From contig NZ_JAAXLS010000004.1 of assembly GCF_012328925.1 (NCBI RefSeq), forward strand, positions 124,001 through 188,000: a DNA stretch of 64,000 nucleotides, given 5' to 3'. Under the pieces are notes generated by a model. It worked only from the letters and a program-made list of their open reading frames with translations, did no database searches and was not told where the DNA came from. Position numbers and translations under genes: made by a program. This document shows, piece after piece, positions 8,915 through 17,157 of this stretch (the first letter of the stretch is position 1; the number at the start of each line of letters is the position of its first letter). Source of the stretch: Amycolatopsis acididurans. Lineage in GTDB: Bacteria > Actinomycetota > Actinomycetes > Mycobacteriales > Pseudonocardiaceae.

Positions 8915-10105
8915 ATGAAAGCGGTCGCGTGGCACGGCAAACGCGATGTGCGGGTGGACACCGTGCCCGATCCGAAGATCGAACAGCCCACCGACGCCGT
9001 CGTTCGGATCACCTCGAGCGGGATCTGCGGCTCCGACCTGCACCTCTACGAGGTGCTCGGCGGCTTCCTGACCGAGGGTGACATCCTCGGGCACGAACCT
9101 ATGGGTGTGGTCGAGGAAACCGGTTCACAGGCCGGGGATCTCAAACCGGGGGACCGGGTCGTGGTGCCGTTCAACATTTCGTGCGGGCACTGCTACATGT
9201 GTGCCGCCGGGTTGCAGACCCAGTGCGAGACCACGCAGGTGCGCGAGCACAACAAGGGCGCGGCGCTGTTCGGCTACACCAAGCTCTACGGCCAGGTTCC
9301 CGGCGGCCAGGCCGAATACCTCCGCGTGCCGCAGGCGCACTACGGTCCGATCAAGGTCCCGGACGGGCCGCCGGACGACCGCTTCGTCTACCTGTCCGAC
9401 GTCGTGCCCACGGCGTGGCAGGCGGTGGAGTACGCGGGAATTCCGGACAACGGCAGTGTCGTGGTCTTCGGCCTCGGGCCGATCGGTCAGATGTGCTGCC
9501 GGATCGCGCAGCATCGCGGCGCGGGCAAGGTGATCGGCGTCGACCTGGTGCCCGAACGGCTCACGCTCGCGGCGCGCTACGGCGTGACGACGCTGGACGT
9601 ACGCGATCACCGCGACATTCCCGGCGCGGTAAGGGAACTGACCAGTGGCCGCGGTGCCGATTCGGTGATCGACGCGGTCGGCATGGAGGCGCACGGCGCC
9701 CCGGTCGGCAAGCTGGCGCAGCAACTGGCCGGCATGCTGCCCGGCCCGCTCGCCGCGAAGGTGACCGAAAAGGCCGGCATCGACCGGCTCAGCGTGCTGT
9801 ACGAGGCGATCCACACGGTGCGCCGAGGCGGCACCATCTCGCTGTCCGGCGTCTACGGCGGAATGCTCGATCCGATGCCGATGATGGAGCTGTTCGACAA
9901 GCAGATCCAGCTGCGGATGGGGCAGGCCAACGTGCGGCGCTGGATCGGCGACGTGCTGCCGCTGGTGCAGCAGGAATCCGATCCGCTCGGGGTCGAGGAC
10001 CTCGCCACCCACCACCTGCCGCTGGAGCAGGCGCCCGAGGCGTACCGGATGTTCCAGGAGAAGCGCGACGGCGCGGTGAAGGTGCTTCTCAAGCCCGCCG
10101 CCTGA
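8915..10105 (+). CDS. Zinc-dependent alcohol dehydrogenase (glutathione-independent formaldehyde dehydrogenase-like)
   Basis: This 396-residue medium-chain dehydrogenase has a catalytic zinc site (GICGSDLH, GHEPMG), structural cysteines in CGHCYMCAAGLQTQC, and a Rossmann motif GLGPIGQMCCRIA. The insertion before the C-terminus (about residues 245-285) is like that of formaldehyde dehydrogenase-type enzymes, but the substrate is not determined by sequence alone. The ATG at 8915 follows GGGAGAGGAAG. It differs from the mycofactocin-type enzyme at 2418 and likely uses exchangeable NAD(P). Confidence 0.8.
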   Translation: MKAVAWHGKRDVRVDTVPDPKIEQPTDAVVRITSSGICGSDLHLYEVLGGFLTEGDILGHEPMGVVEETGSQAGDLKPGDRVVVPFNISCGHCYMCAAGLQTQCETTQVREHNKGAALFGYTKLYGQVPGGQAEYLRVPQAHYGPIKVPDGPPDDRFVYLSDVVPTAWQAVEYAGIPDNGSVVVFGLGPIGQMCCRIAQHRGAGKVIGVDLVPERLTLAARYGVTTLDVRDHRDIPGAVRELTSGRGADSVIDAVGMEAHGAPVGKLAQQLAGMLPGPLAAKVTEKAGIDRLSVLYEAIHTVRRGGTISLSGVYGGMLDPMPMMELFDKQIQLRMGQANVRRWIGDVLPLVQQESDPLGVEDLATHHLPLEQAPEAYRMFQEKRDGAVKVLLKPAA

Positions 10106-10170
10106 CGTGTAAACGCCCTCGCGTGAGGTACCCGGAAAGCGGAACGCAGAAGGGAGAGTCGAGGAGAACA

Positions 10171-10632
10171 ATGAGCACCATCACCGAATCCGTAGACGTC
10201 GATGTGCCGGTGCATACCGCATACAACCAGTGGACGCAGTTCGAGTCCTTCCCCGAATTCATGGAAGGTGTCGAGCAGATCCGCCAGCTGGACGACAGGC
10301 ATCTGCACTGGGTGACCAAGGTCGGTGGCGTGCAGCGTGAGTTCGACGCGACGATCACCGAGCAGCACCCGGACGAGCGGGTGGCGTGGCGCTCCGACAG
10401 CGGGCCGAATCACGCCGGTGTCATCACGTTCCACCGCATCGACGACGGGAAGACGCGAGTCACCGCGCAGATGGACATCGACCCGGAGGGCTTCGTGGAG
10501 AACGTCGCCGACAAGCTCGGCGTGCTCGACCACCGCGTCAACGCTGACATGAAGCGGTTCAAGCGGTTCATCGAGGACCGTGGCCAGGAGACCGGTGCCT
10601 GGCGCGGCGACGTCGACCGTCCCGGCCACTGA
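10171..10632 (+). CDS. SRPBCC-family protein (cyclase/dehydrase-like)
   Basis: This 153-residue protein opens with the typical SRPBCC strand and helix (ESVDVDVPVHTAYNQWTQFE) and has the hydrophobic-pocket fold used for lipid-like ligands. Family members near stress genes are often annotated as polyketide cyclase or coenzyme Q-binding proteins, but there are no polyketide genes here. A GAGGAG ribosome site precedes the ATG. The stop overlaps the ATG of the UdgX gene by one base (TGATG), so the two are likely co-translated. Function unknown. Confidence 0.75.
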   Translation: MSTITESVDVDVPVHTAYNQWTQFESFPEFMEGVEQIRQLDDRHLHWVTKVGGVQREFDATITEQHPDERVAWRSDSGPNHAGVITFHRIDDGKTRVTAQMDIDPEGFVENVADKLGVLDHRVNADMKRFKRFIEDRGQETGAWRGDVDRPGH

Positions 10633-11264
10633 TGCCGGCTACGGCCAAGCGGGACGCCTCCCCGTTCGTGCCGGACAGCCACGAGCTGTCCCGGCTGCGG
10701 GAGGCGTCCCTTCGCTGTGCCGGCTGCGATCTGTACCAGGACGCGACGCAGACCGTTTTCGGTGCCGGCCCGGCGAACGCGCGCGTGCTGATGCTGGGGG
10801 AGCAGCCCGGCGACCGTGAGGACCGCGAGGGTGAACCGTTCGTCGGGCCCGCCGGGCGTCTGCTCGACCGGGCACTGGCCGAGGCGGGGATCGACCGCGA
10901 CGAGGTCTACGTGACCAACGCGGTGAAGCATTTCAAGTTCGTGCGCGCGGAACGGGGAAAGCAGCGCATCCACAAGAAACCTTCGCGCGGCGAGGTGGTC
11001 GCGTGCCGCCCGTGGCTGCTCGCGGAGCTGGACTCGGTACGACCGGAACTGGTCGTGCTACTGGGCGCGACGGCGGCGCAGTCGTTGATGGGGCCCTCGT
11101 TCCGGGTGACCGCGCACCGCGGGGAGCGGCTCGACGCGCCCGGGGAGTTCGACGGCCGTCCGGAGTGGGTGGTGCCGACCGTGCACCCGTCTTCGGTGCT
11201 GCGGGCTCCGGACCGGGACGACGCCTATGCCGCGCTGGTGGCGGATTTGCGGGCGGCCGCTTAG
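10632..11264 (+). CDS. udgX: UdgX-type uracil-DNA glycosylase / covalent uracil-DNA binding protein
   Basis: This 210-residue protein belongs to the family 4-like UDG superfamily. Motif A is GEQPGDREDREGEPFVGPAG and motif B is HPSSVLR. The UdgX-specific loop reads KQRIH, with His114 in the position that forms a covalent bond to the abasic sugar in Mycobacterium smegmatis UdgX (KRRIH there). Cysteines 29, 32 and 125 are visible candidates for 4Fe-4S ligands; I do not see an obvious fourth. It is translationally coupled to the SRPBCC gene and its stop overlaps the convergent DUF2332 stop. Confidence 0.85.
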   Translation: MPATAKRDASPFVPDSHELSRLREASLRCAGCDLYQDATQTVFGAGPANARVLMLGEQPGDREDREGEPFVGPAGRLLDRALAEAGIDRDEVYVTNAVKHFKFVRAERGKQRIHKKPSRGEVVACRPWLLAELDSVRPELVVLLGATAAQSLMGPSFRVTAHRGERLDAPGEFDGRPEWVVPTVHPSSVLRAPDRDDAYAALVADLRAAA

Positions 11265-12319
11265 GGTTTCGCGAGCCAGGCCAGCATGCGGCCCTTCGAC
11301 CAGCAGCGGCCGAGGGCCTGCGCGTGCATCGTCGAGTGGCCGAACACGGCCAGGCCGATGATGCTGTGGCCGGAGGCGTGGCGATCGCCCATCGTCGGGA
11401 TCGACGGCGCGACACCGACTCCCTCCGCCGACACCCAGGCGACCGGCCGGTGCGTCGCCGCCTGATCGAGGCGGTGCAGGAAGCGCAGGCGGCCTTCGAG
11501 CGGGAGACGCGACAACGCCCAGGTCGTGGTGACGACGGGCAGGGCGCTCTCGGGCACGCGGGCGAAGGCGTCCGGCAGCGTCTCGACGATGTCACCTCGC
11601 AGCAGCAGCGCAGGTTCCGCCGCCGCCAGCGCCAGTTCCGCTTCGAGCCTGGCGGCCCGGTCCCGCTGGTCCGGCCACACGCACGCACGCAGCCACCGGG
11701 CCTCGTCGGCGTCGGTCACGTCGACCGGATCGCTGTCGACGCCGATCCGGGCGAGGACCTCGGGTATCGCGCGCGCCGGGACGGGCCGCTCACCCACGAC
11801 CGAAGCCGACAGCCGCACCGGAGACGAAGGATCGCCCAGCGATTGCCCGTTGCTGTAGTCGATACCGGCGCGATCGACGGTGAGATTGAGTGCGGCCGGG
11901 CAGCCCACGTCGATCAGGCCGATGGCGTTCGTGCCCACGCGGTGCGCCGCCTCCGCTATCGCCGGATACAACACCGCGCCGTGCCCGGTCTCGTCGGGAC
12001 GTGGCCGCCGGTGCGCGGCGATGTCCACCACCTCGCCGGTCAGCTTCAGCAACGTTTCGATCGCCGCACCGGCGGCCGCTTCGGCGTTTCCGGCCGCGTA
12101 GGCCCCGGCCAGTGCCGGAGCGCGTCCGGCGAGGGCGAGATCGTGCAGAGCGGCGAGGATCACGGCGGGCTGCCGCTTGCGTGCGGGTGCCGTCTCGATG
12201 GCGCGCAACGCTTCGCCGGACTCGCTCACGGCGATGGAGACGCGTTCGTACAACGTTCCGGCGGCCTCGCCCTCGCCAAAGCGCCGGTACGCCTGCGCGA
12301 GCGTGCGCGGGCTACTCAT
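11261..12319 (-). CDS. DUF2332 family protein
   Basis: This 352-residue actinobacterial protein of the DUF2332 family has blocks such as YPAIAEAAHRVG and LIDVGCPAALNL, followed by a methyltransferase-like middle (VVTTTWALSRLP). Function unknown. It is the last gene of a three-gene minus-strand operon (MarR regulator, glycosyltransferase, DUF2332). Its ATG overlaps the glycosyltransferase stop by eight bases. The 3' end overlaps that of udgX by four bases. Confidence 0.75.
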   Translation of the reverse strand: MSSPRTLAQAYRRFGEGEAAGTLYERVSIAVSESGEALRAIETAPARKRQPAVILAALHDLALAGRAPALAGAYAAGNAEAAAGAAIETLLKLTGEVVDIAAHRRPRPDETGHGAVLYPAIAEAAHRVGTNAIGLIDVGCPAALNLTVDRAGIDYSNGQSLGDPSSPVRLSASVVGERPVPARAIPEVLARIGVDSDPVDVTDADEARWLRACVWPDQRDRAARLEAELALAAAEPALLLRGDIVETLPDAFARVPESALPVVTTTWALSRLPLEGRLRFLHRLDQAATHRPVAWVSAEGVGVAPSIPTMGDRHASGHSIIGLAVFGHSTMHAQALGRCWSKGRMLAWLAKP

Positions 12320-13412
12320 AGTGCCTGCCTTTCCAGCGCGCCCCGCGCCCCAGCCAGTGCCGCCGCGCCGAGTCGACGGTCATCGCGGTGTAGAGAAAAG
12401 CCGTCAGCGGCAACAGCAAACCCGACGCACGCGGCCGGCGATAGTAGCGGGCCATCGGCACGAAGGTCGCCGCCATCAGCAGCCACGCCAGCGCGGCGGG
12501 CCAGGAGAAGGCCGCGAGCGCCGGTGGAGCCAGGAACACCACGGCCATCCCGAGCACGGTCCCGGCGAGCAGCAAGGGCGAATGGCGAAGCTGGGTGTAG
12601 GCGCTGCGCGCGACCATGTGCCACAGATCCGCGAGTCTCGGGTATGGACGGACACTGTGGACGGTCTCGGCGAGCCCGAGCCAGATCCGGCCGCCCGCCG
12701 ATTTCACCAGGCGTGCCAACGCCACGTCGTCGATGACCGCACCACGGATCGCCGCGATACCACCAGCTTCCTCCAGGACCGTTCGTCGCACGAGGACACA
12801 GCCGCCTGCGGCCGCGGCGGTGCGTGCCCGGGGACTGTTGACGCGCCGGAACGGGTACAGCATCGCGAAGAAGTACACGAACGCGGGCACGATCAGCCGT
12901 TCCCACGCGGTTTCCGCGCGCAGCAACGCCATCTGCGACACGAGATCGCGGCCACCCTCGGCGGCCATCACGAGGTCTTCCAGCGTGCCGGGTCCGTGTG
13001 CGATGTCCGCGTCGGTGAACAGCAGGTAGTCCACCGCGCCCGCCTCGGCGACGCCGTGCGCCACCGCCCACAGCTTTCCGGTCCAGCCCGCCGGTGGCTC
13101 GCCCGGAGTGGACACGGTCAGCGGCAGACCGGCGCTCGCGGCCAGCCCGCGAGCGAGATCTCCGGTGCCGTCGCCGCTGTTGTCGTCGACGAGGATCACC
13201 CGCGCCTGTCCCGGGTACCGCTGTGCGAGCAGGGTCGGCAGGGTCGTGGGCAGCACCTCCGCCTCGTCGCGTGCGGGCACGACGACGGCGACGGAGGGCC
13301 ACCGCCGGGGCGGCACGAGCGGAGGCAGTCGCTGGTCGGTGCGCCAGAACCAGCCGTGGCACACCGCGAGCCCGGACCACACCGCTAGCATGATCCAGCC
13401 CGCGACGGTCAC
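12312..13412 (-). CDS. Membrane-bound family 2 glycosyltransferase (HpnB-like)
   Basis: The 366-residue product has an N-terminal membrane helix (WIMLAVWSGLAVCHGWFW), a GT2 domain with VVVPARDEAE, VDDNSGDGT and FTDADI motifs, and three or four C-terminal membrane segments. This layout resembles the hopanoid-associated HpnB glycosyltransferases. The GTG at 13412 overlaps the MarR stop (GTGA), which settles the start. No other hopanoid genes are in the window, so the acceptor is uncertain. Confidence 0.78.
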   Translation of the reverse strand: MTVAGWIMLAVWSGLAVCHGWFWRTDQRLPPLVPPRRWPSVAVVVPARDEAEVLPTTLPTLLAQRYPGQARVILVDDNSGDGTGDLARGLAASAGLPLTVSTPGEPPAGWTGKLWAVAHGVAEAGAVDYLLFTDADIAHGPGTLEDLVMAAEGGRDLVSQMALLRAETAWERLIVPAFVYFFAMLYPFRRVNSPRARTAAAAGGCVLVRRTVLEEAGGIAAIRGAVIDDVALARLVKSAGGRIWLGLAETVHSVRPYPRLADLWHMVARSAYTQLRHSPLLLAGTVLGMAVVFLAPPALAAFSWPAALAWLLMAATFVPMARYYRRPRASGLLLPLTAFLYTAMTVDSARRHWLGRGARWKGRHYE

Positions 13413-13852
13413 GCACCCTCCCGCGGTGCGGTCACGTTGGCCTGCAACCGGGTCAGCAGTTTCTCCAGCGTCTCCAGTTCGTCCTCGGTGAAACCCTCGC
13501 GCAGGCGCTCGTCGTGCGCCTGCGCGGCGGTGGCCAGGCGGTGGAACATCTCCTCCCCCTGACCGGTCAGCCGGACCTGGTGCACGCGCCGGTTCTCCGG
13601 ATCGCGGGTGCGCGTGATGAGGCCGTCCCGTTCCATCCCGTTGAGGTGGTGGGTCAGGGTCGCGCCCTGGATGCCCACCGCGGCGGCGATCTCGCGCTGG
13701 CTGGCCATCGCCTGTGTCTTGAGGGTGAGCAGCACCAGCCACACCGGGCTGGAACCGCCGGCGGCGGCGAGCGTGTCGTCGAAGGCACGGCCGACGGTCT
13801 TGGCGGTGTTCGCGAGCCGCAACCCGATGGGCATCCTGCTGGGTTTTCGCAC
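13409..13852 (-). CDS. MarR-family transcriptional regulator
   Basis: The 147-residue protein carries a winged helix: recognition region SQREIAAAVGIQGATLTHHLNGMERDG in pieces, then the wing RTRDPENRRVHQVRLT. It is the first gene of the MarR-glycosyltransferase-DUF2332 operon and diverges from the SnoaL-VOC gene, so it probably controls both directions and itself. The start may be GTG 13852 or ATG 13834; the domain is complete with either. Confidence 0.85.
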   Translation of the reverse strand: MRKPSRMPIGLRLANTAKTVGRAFDDTLAAAGGSSPVWLVLLTLKTQAMASQREIAAAVGIQGATLTHHLNGMERDGLITRTRDPENRRVHQVRLTGQGEEMFHRLATAAQAHDERLREGFTEDELETLEKLLTRLQANVTAPREGA

Positions 13853-13879
13853 GCCGTTGATCGTACAGCATCAAAGGGT

Positions 13880-13908
13880 TTGACATAGAACGATTCGATA
13901 TCTAACGT
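13880..13908 (+). promoter_or_regulatory. Promoter between MarR and the SnoaL-VOC gene
   Basis: TTGACA at 13880-13885, a 17-base spacer and TAACGT at 13903-13908 fit a sigma-70 type promoter for the plus-strand genes. The spacer contains the interrupted repeat TAGA...TCTA (13886-13904), a possible MarR operator. Read by eye; no binding data. Confidence 0.5.
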
Positions 13909-13941
13909 TTGAGGTGTTCCCGCTCACCACAGGAGGAGACC

Positions 13942-14685
13942 ATGACCACCACCCACGACCAGGTGCTCGAACTCGGACAGCGCTGGGCGGAGGCCGAGCG
14001 GCGCGGCGACACGGTCGGCCTGGACGCCCTCACCACGGAGGACTTCACGCTGGTCGGGCCGCTGGGCTTCGTGCTGACCAAGCCGGTCTGGCTCGAGCGC
14101 TACCGCAACGGCGGGCTCGTCACGCACTCGCTCGCCTGGGACGAGACCACGGTGCGCGACTACGGCGACACGGCGGTCGTCGTCGGGCGCCACACGCAGC
14201 GCGCCGAATACCGGGGCACGCCCGCGGACGGCAGTTTCCGCGCCACGCACGTCGTGGTCCGGCGGGACGGGCGGTGGCTGCTGGCCGGCATCCAGCTGAG
14301 CCCGATCGCGCCGCCCGCCCGCAGGACCGAGTTGAACCACACGATCGTTCACGCCAGAGACAGGGCCGCGTCCGCCCGGTTCCTCGCCGGAATCCTCGGC
14401 GTCGAGGTCGGGCAGCCGATGGGCCCGTTCGTCCCGGTCCAGCTGAGCAACGGCGTGACGCTCGACTTCATGGACGCGCCTTCCGTGCACAGCCAGCACT
14501 ACGCGTTCCTGATCGGCGAGGACGACTTCGACGCGGCATTCGCCCGCATCCGCGAGGCGGGCCTGCGGTACTGGGCCGATCCGCTACACCGGGAGGAAGG
14601 CGAGATCAACCACTGGGGCGGCGGCCGCGGCGTGTACTTCACCGACCCCGACGGGCACAACCTGGAACTGCTGACGAAGGCGTGA
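13942..14685 (+). CDS. Fusion of a SnoaL-like (NTF2 fold) domain and a VOC/glyoxalase domain
   Basis: Residues 1-125 form an NTF2-like domain of the DUF4440/SnoaL type (LELGQRWAEAERRGD, then FRATHVVVRRDGRWLLAGIQLSP). Residues 130-247 are a vicinal-oxygen-chelate domain (LNHTIVHARDRAASARFLAGILG, ending GVYFTDPDGHNLELLTKA). Both usually occur as separate proteins. The ATG follows AGGAGG at 13931-13936. The LLM oxidoreductase begins two bases after its stop, so the two may act on one small molecule, perhaps in antibiotic or xenobiotic modification. The adjacent MarR regulator supports inducible expression. Confidence 0.8.
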   Translation: MTTTHDQVLELGQRWAEAERRGDTVGLDALTTEDFTLVGPLGFVLTKPVWLERYRNGGLVTHSLAWDETTVRDYGDTAVVVGRHTQRAEYRGTPADGSFRATHVVVRRDGRWLLAGIQLSPIAPPARRTELNHTIVHARDRAASARFLAGILGVEVGQPMGPFVPVQLSNGVTLDFMDAPSVHSQHYAFLIGEDDFDAAFARIREAGLRYWADPLHREEGEINHWGGGRGVYFTDPDGHNLELLTKA

Positions 14686-14687
14686 TC

Positions 14688-15530
14688 ATGAGATACAGCG
14701 TCACGGTCACCGACTACCGCTGGCCCGATCCCTCCGTCCACCTTGGACATATCGCCGCATCGGCCGACGAGTCCGGTGTGGACACGCTGTGGGTCGCCGA
14801 CCACCTGCTGCAGGCCGACCCGCATCACGGCACCGGAGATCCGATGCTCGAAGCCTGCACGACACTCGGTTTCCTGGCCGCGCGCACGAAACGGGTAGGA
14901 CTGGGCACCATGGTGACCGCGGCGACGTTCCGGCCGCCGGCGGTCACCGTCAAGGCCACGACCACGCTCGACGTGCTCTCCGGCGGACGGGCCTGGTTCG
15001 GCATCGGCGCCGGCCACGACGAGAGCGAAGCACGGGCGATGGGGCTGCCCTTTCCCGCGACCGCGGAGCGGTTCGAGCGCATGGAGGAAATCGTGCGCAT
15101 CGCGCTGCACATGTGGTCAGGCGAGGAAAGCCCGTTCGAGGGCAGGCATTACCGGTTGGAGAACCCCGTCAGCAGCCCGCGACCGGCGCGGCGTCCGCCG
15201 ATCCTGATCGGCGGAACGGGCGAACGCAAGACGCTGCGAATGGTGGCGCAATACGCCGACGCGTGCAACTTCTTCGACATTCCCGACGGGGGCAGGACGA
15301 TCAAGCACAAGCTCGCGGTGCTGGCGCGGCACTGCGACGATCTCGGCCGGAATTACGCCGAGATCGAGAAGACCGTCAGCACCAGGCTGTTTCCCGGCGA
15401 GACCGCGAGGGCGTTCGCCGATCGTTGCGCCCGGTTCGCCGATCTCGGGATCGGCCACGTGGTCGTGCTGAGCCCCGAGCCGTGGACCGAGCAGGGCGTG
15501 GCGCTGGTAGGGGCGGCGGGGAGCCGCTGA
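14688..15530 (+). CDS. LLM-class F420-dependent oxidoreductase
   Basis: This 280-residue TIM-barrel protein of the luciferase-like family has GVDTLWVADHLL near the N-terminus and RVGLGTMVTAATFRPPAV and GRAWFGIGAGHDESEARAMG in the middle, features of the F420-dependent branch. F420 use is inferred from the subfamily and the actinobacterial host. The ATG lies two bases after the stop of the SnoaL-VOC fusion. Confidence 0.82.
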   Translation: MRYSVTVTDYRWPDPSVHLGHIAASADESGVDTLWVADHLLQADPHHGTGDPMLEACTTLGFLAARTKRVGLGTMVTAATFRPPAVTVKATTTLDVLSGGRAWFGIGAGHDESEARAMGLPFPATAERFERMEEIVRIALHMWSGEESPFEGRHYRLENPVSSPRPARRPPILIGGTGERKTLRMVAQYADACNFFDIPDGGRTIKHKLAVLARHCDDLGRNYAEIEKTVSTRLFPGETARAFADRCARFADLGIGHVVVLSPEPWTEQGVALVGAAGSR

Positions 15531-15547
15531 CCGGGCTCCCCGCCGCC
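15512..15547. terminator. Bidirectional terminator between LLM oxidoreductase and hemerythrin
   Basis: A perfect 14-bp stem (GGCGGCGGGGAGCC and its complement) with an 8-base loop begins inside the last codons of the LLM gene and ends eight bases before the hemerythrin stop, where the two genes converge. Confidence 0.75.
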
Positions 15548-15554
15548 GTCACCG

Positions 15555-16118
15555 CTAGTCCTTGTTCTTGCTGAGCGCGTCCCGCATGCGGTCGATCAGG
15601 CCCGCCCCGGCGTCGAGAATCAGGTTGGCCGGCGGACGGTCCGGAGCACCCGGATGCGGCCGCGTCGGCGCGAACCGCTTGGCGCGCATCACCTTCTCGC
15701 CGAGATCGCGCAGGTCTTCCGGGGAGCAGGCGCGCTGCAGCTTCGGCAGCAGGTCCTTCTCCTCGTCCTCGACGTGATGGCGGACGTCCTTCATCAGCTG
15801 CCGCAGGAGTTCCTCGAAGCGCGGTTCCGTCGCCGGAACCTCCTCGAGCTGCTTCATCACCTGCTCGGCCTCGGAGTGCTCCTGGATCTCGTGGTCGGCG
15901 AGCTGGTCGCCGTTGTCCAGGTAGCGGCGGGCCGCCGGGTACATGAACTGCTCCTCGGCCACGGAATGGCGGACCAGTTCGGTGATCACGTGGTCGGCGA
16001 GCTGCCTGCGATGGTCGGGCGTGCCGTGCCCCGACTCCAGCTCGACGAAGACCTCCTCCACCGCCCGGTGGTCGGAGGTGATGACGGAAATGAGATCCGC
16101 TTGCTGCGTGGTGGTCAT
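15555..16118 (-). CDS. Hemerythrin HHE-domain protein
   Basis: The 187-residue protein has the HHE pattern: VITSDHRAVEEVF, HSVAEEQFMYPAARR, DHEIQEHSEAEQVM and HHVEDEEKDLLPKL supply the histidine and acidic ligands of a di-iron four-helix bundle. Such proteins bind oxygen or respond to oxidative or nitrosative stress. The ATG at 16118 is preceded by GGAGA. The last 40 residues, rich in Pro and basic residues, are outside the domain. Confidence 0.85.
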   Translation of the reverse strand: MTTTQQADLISVITSDHRAVEEVFVELESGHGTPDHRRQLADHVITELVRHSVAEEQFMYPAARRYLDNGDQLADHEIQEHSEAEQVMKQLEEVPATEPRFEELLRQLMKDVRHHVEDEEKDLLPKLQRACSPEDLRDLGEKVMRAKRFAPTRPHPGAPDRPPANLILDAGAGLIDRMRDALSKNKD

Positions 16119-16204
16119 CGCGTCTCCGTTCGGGTGTTGCCGATGCTCAACCGATCCGGTACCCACGTAACGGTGGGGCTAATCGTGCTTCACCCGGTAT
16201 CGTG

Positions 16205-16290
16205 GCATCGGGCCGTGACTGGCGCCTGAGGTGGAGCACCACCGGGAAGCGGCCCCAGCCGACCGTGCCGCGCGCCTGGGCGATCCGACG
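16205..16290 (+). ncRNA. ZTP riboswitch (pfl motif) upstream of folD
   Basis: The sequence carries the conserved pfl core: GGGCCGTGACTGGCG from 16210, hairpin P2 GGTGG/CCACC (16230-16234 with 16239-16243), CCACCGGGAAGC, closing P1 strand GGCCC at 16251-16255 pairing with 16210-16214, and the P3 block CGCGCCTGGGCG at 16271-16282. The pseudoknot GGCG (16221-16224) with CGCC (16273-16276) is present. This class senses ZTP/ZMP, a sign of low 10-formyl-tetrahydrofolate, and typically turns on folD. GGGCG at 16278-16282 can also pair with CGCCC at 16301-16305, next to the start codon, suggesting control of translation. Confidence 0.85.
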
Positions 16291-16305
16291 CCCGAAGGAG
16301 CGCCC

Positions 16306-17157
16306 ATGGCCCTCATGTCCGGCACCGCGCTGGCCCGCGAGATCCTCGACGACGCGGCGCGCCGCGCCCGCGCCCGCACCGGCCGCAAACCCTGCCTCGC
16401 GACCGTGCTCGCCGGCGACGATCCCGCGTCGGTCACCTACGTGCGGATGAAGCAGAAGCGTTGCGCCGCCACCGGAATCGACTCCCGGCACGTCGCGCTG
16501 CCCGCCTCGGCAACCACGCGCGAACTGGTCGCCGCCATCACCGAACTCGGCGAAGACGAGGCCGTCGACGGGATCCTGTTGCAGCACCCCGTGCCGCGCC
16601 ACATCGACGAGCGCGCCGCGTTCGAGGCGATTCCGCCCGGCAAGGACGTCGACGGCGTCACGATGCACTCGTTCGCCGCGATGGCGTTCGGGCTGCCCGG
16701 GTTCGTCTCGTGCACCCCGGGCGGCATCGTGCGGCTGCTCGACGCCCACGGCGTCGACCCGGCGGGCCAGCGCGCCGTCGTCATCGGCCGCAGCCCGATC
16801 CTCGGCAAGCCCGCCGCGATGCTGCTGCTCGCCCGCGACGCGACCGTCACCGTATGCCATTCGCGCACCGCGAATCTGGCCGAGCACGTGCGCCAGGCCG
16901 ACATCGTGGTCGCGGCCGTGGGCAAACCGGAGTTCGTGCGCGGGGACTGGATCAAACCCGGTGCCGTCGTGGTCGACGCCGGATACAACCCCGGCAACGT
17001 CGGCGACGTCGAGTTCGACCAAGCGCGTCAGCGGGCCTCGCTCATCACGCCGGTGCCCGGCGGGGTCGGCCCGGTGACGATCGCGCTACTGCTGGAGCAG
17101 ACCGTCGCGGCCGCGAACGGAGAAGGCCAGCCCGAAATTGTCCAAAGTGGCCGGTAA
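16306..17157 (+). CDS. folD: Bifunctional methylenetetrahydrofolate dehydrogenase/cyclohydrolase
   Basis: This 283-residue FolD converts 5,10-methylene-THF to 10-formyl-THF using NADP. Visible motifs are the catalytic Y-x3-K (TYVRMKQKRC), GILLQHPVPRHID, and the nucleotide loop GRSPILGKPAAMLL; the C-terminal PVPGGVGPVTIALLLEQT is also typical. The ATG follows GAAGGAG and lies directly behind a ZTP riboswitch. The last 72 bases overlap the 3' end of the convergent P450 gene. Confidence 0.93.
   Translation: MALMSGTALAREILDDAARRARARTGRKPCLATVLAGDDPASVTYVRMKQKRCAATGIDSRHVALPASATTRELVAAITELGEDEAVDGILLQHPVPRHIDERAAFEAIPPGKDVDGVTMHSFAAMAFGLPGFVSCTPGGIVRLLDAHGVDPAGQRAVVIGRSPILGKPAAMLLLARDATVTVCHSRTANLAEHVRQADIVVAAVGKPEFVRGDWIKPGAVVVDAGYNPGNVGDVEFDQARQRASLITPVPGGVGPVTIALLLEQTVAAANGEGQPEIVQSGR

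Noticed and set aside
12312-13886. 524-codon version of the glycosyltransferase starting at 13886
   Set aside because: The first 158 codons are the MarR gene read in another frame; the membrane helix and GTGA overlap fix the start at 13412.
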